Positions 63,921-64,000 of a stretch of DNA of 64,000 nucleotides are shown here, piece by piece. Source of the DNA: Meiothermus hypogaeus. GTDB lineage: Bacteria; Deinococcota; Deinococci; Deinococcales; Thermaceae. Positions within the stretch are counted from its first letter, which is position 1. Each line of letters opens with the position of its first letter. Made by a program: the position numbers and the translations under genes. The DNA lies in the NCBI RefSeq assembly GCF_003574035.1, contig NZ_QWKY01000003.1, positions 1-64,000 on the forward strand, in the 5' to 3' direction. Under the pieces are notes generated by a model. The model made no database searches. It was not told the DNA's origin and worked only from the letters and a program-made list of their open reading frames with translations.

Positions 63921-64000
63921 TACCAGATTCGGTTAGTTCGTCACCAAAGGGTGACGAACTAACCAGACCGAAGTTATCCGCGTAGCGGAGGGCGATACCG
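63921..64000 (+). mobile_element. TACC element, copy 6 (cut by window end)
   Basis: It starts TACCAGATTC (63921-63930) after TAA (63918-63920). The hairpin GGTTAGTTCGTCACC/GGTGACGAACTAACC belongs to the same sequence variant as copy 1. The beginning of the 38-bp module is present at the window edge. Confidence 0.8.

Overview
The window looks like a chromosomal segment of a Thermaceae bacterium, most likely Meiothermus or a close relative. The evidence is the high G+C content, an omega subunit of the Thermus type, a complete nuoA-N operon in Thermus order, a futalosine-pathway enzyme, a B12-dependent ribonucleotide reductase, and several genes whose -10 box lies 6-7 nt before the start codon (leaderless transcripts). 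Genus-level assignment is inference; no rRNA gene is present. I saw no CRISPR array, tRNA, rRNA or transposase gene.

Layout. 1-18.9 kb, mostly plus strand: phosphoenolpyruvate carboxylase; a dipeptide-type ABC transporter without ATPase genes; divergent amidase and esterase; two TerC-family membrane proteins around a methyltransferase, the second behind a yybP-ykoY (manganese) riboswitch; a PlsY-like/acyl-ACP-reductase-like fusion; crotonase, futalosine hydrolase and a KynB-like cyclase; then minus-strand S9 peptidase, DUF817 protein and a Rossmann oxidoreductase. 18.9-34.6 kb, minus strand: all 14 complex I genes (nuoA to nuoN), the last carrying a long C-terminal extension with Ig-like repeats. 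35.1-37.7 kb: zinc-ribbon protein, PaaK-like ligase and a small membrane protein. 37.7-49.3 kb, minus strand: a reductive pyrimidine catabolism island (preT, preA, hydantoinase, carbamoylase) with an NMT1/THI5-type ABC importer, a LysE-type exporter and a PucR regulator. 49.6-64 kb: two small ORFs, lon behind an HspR-type HAIR operator, class II ribonucleotide reductase, a GH13 enzyme, gmk-rpoZ, argR, marC, a GGDEF protein and recN.

Functional links. MqnB feeds menaquinone synthesis and complex I reduces the quinone. PreTA, HydA and HydC form the complete uracil/thymine to beta-amino-acid route, and the neighbouring ABC importer is the likely nucleobase supplier. The TerC genes fit manganese homeostasis.

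The least explained structure is a nested family of palindromic intergenic repeats. A 157-196 bp element with ends TACCRGATTC and apparent 3-bp TTA/TAA target duplications occurs six times (1, 6872, 34836, 36909, 52885 and 63921). Three copies are inserted at different points inside copies of a second, ~186 bp palindromic repeat, and a fourth copy abuts one. One copy of that second repeat (52695-52880) preserves the empty site of the insertion at 6872. The inner element also carries a 38-bp module present in 0, 1 or 2 copies, and a 27-bp core that is flipped in one copy.
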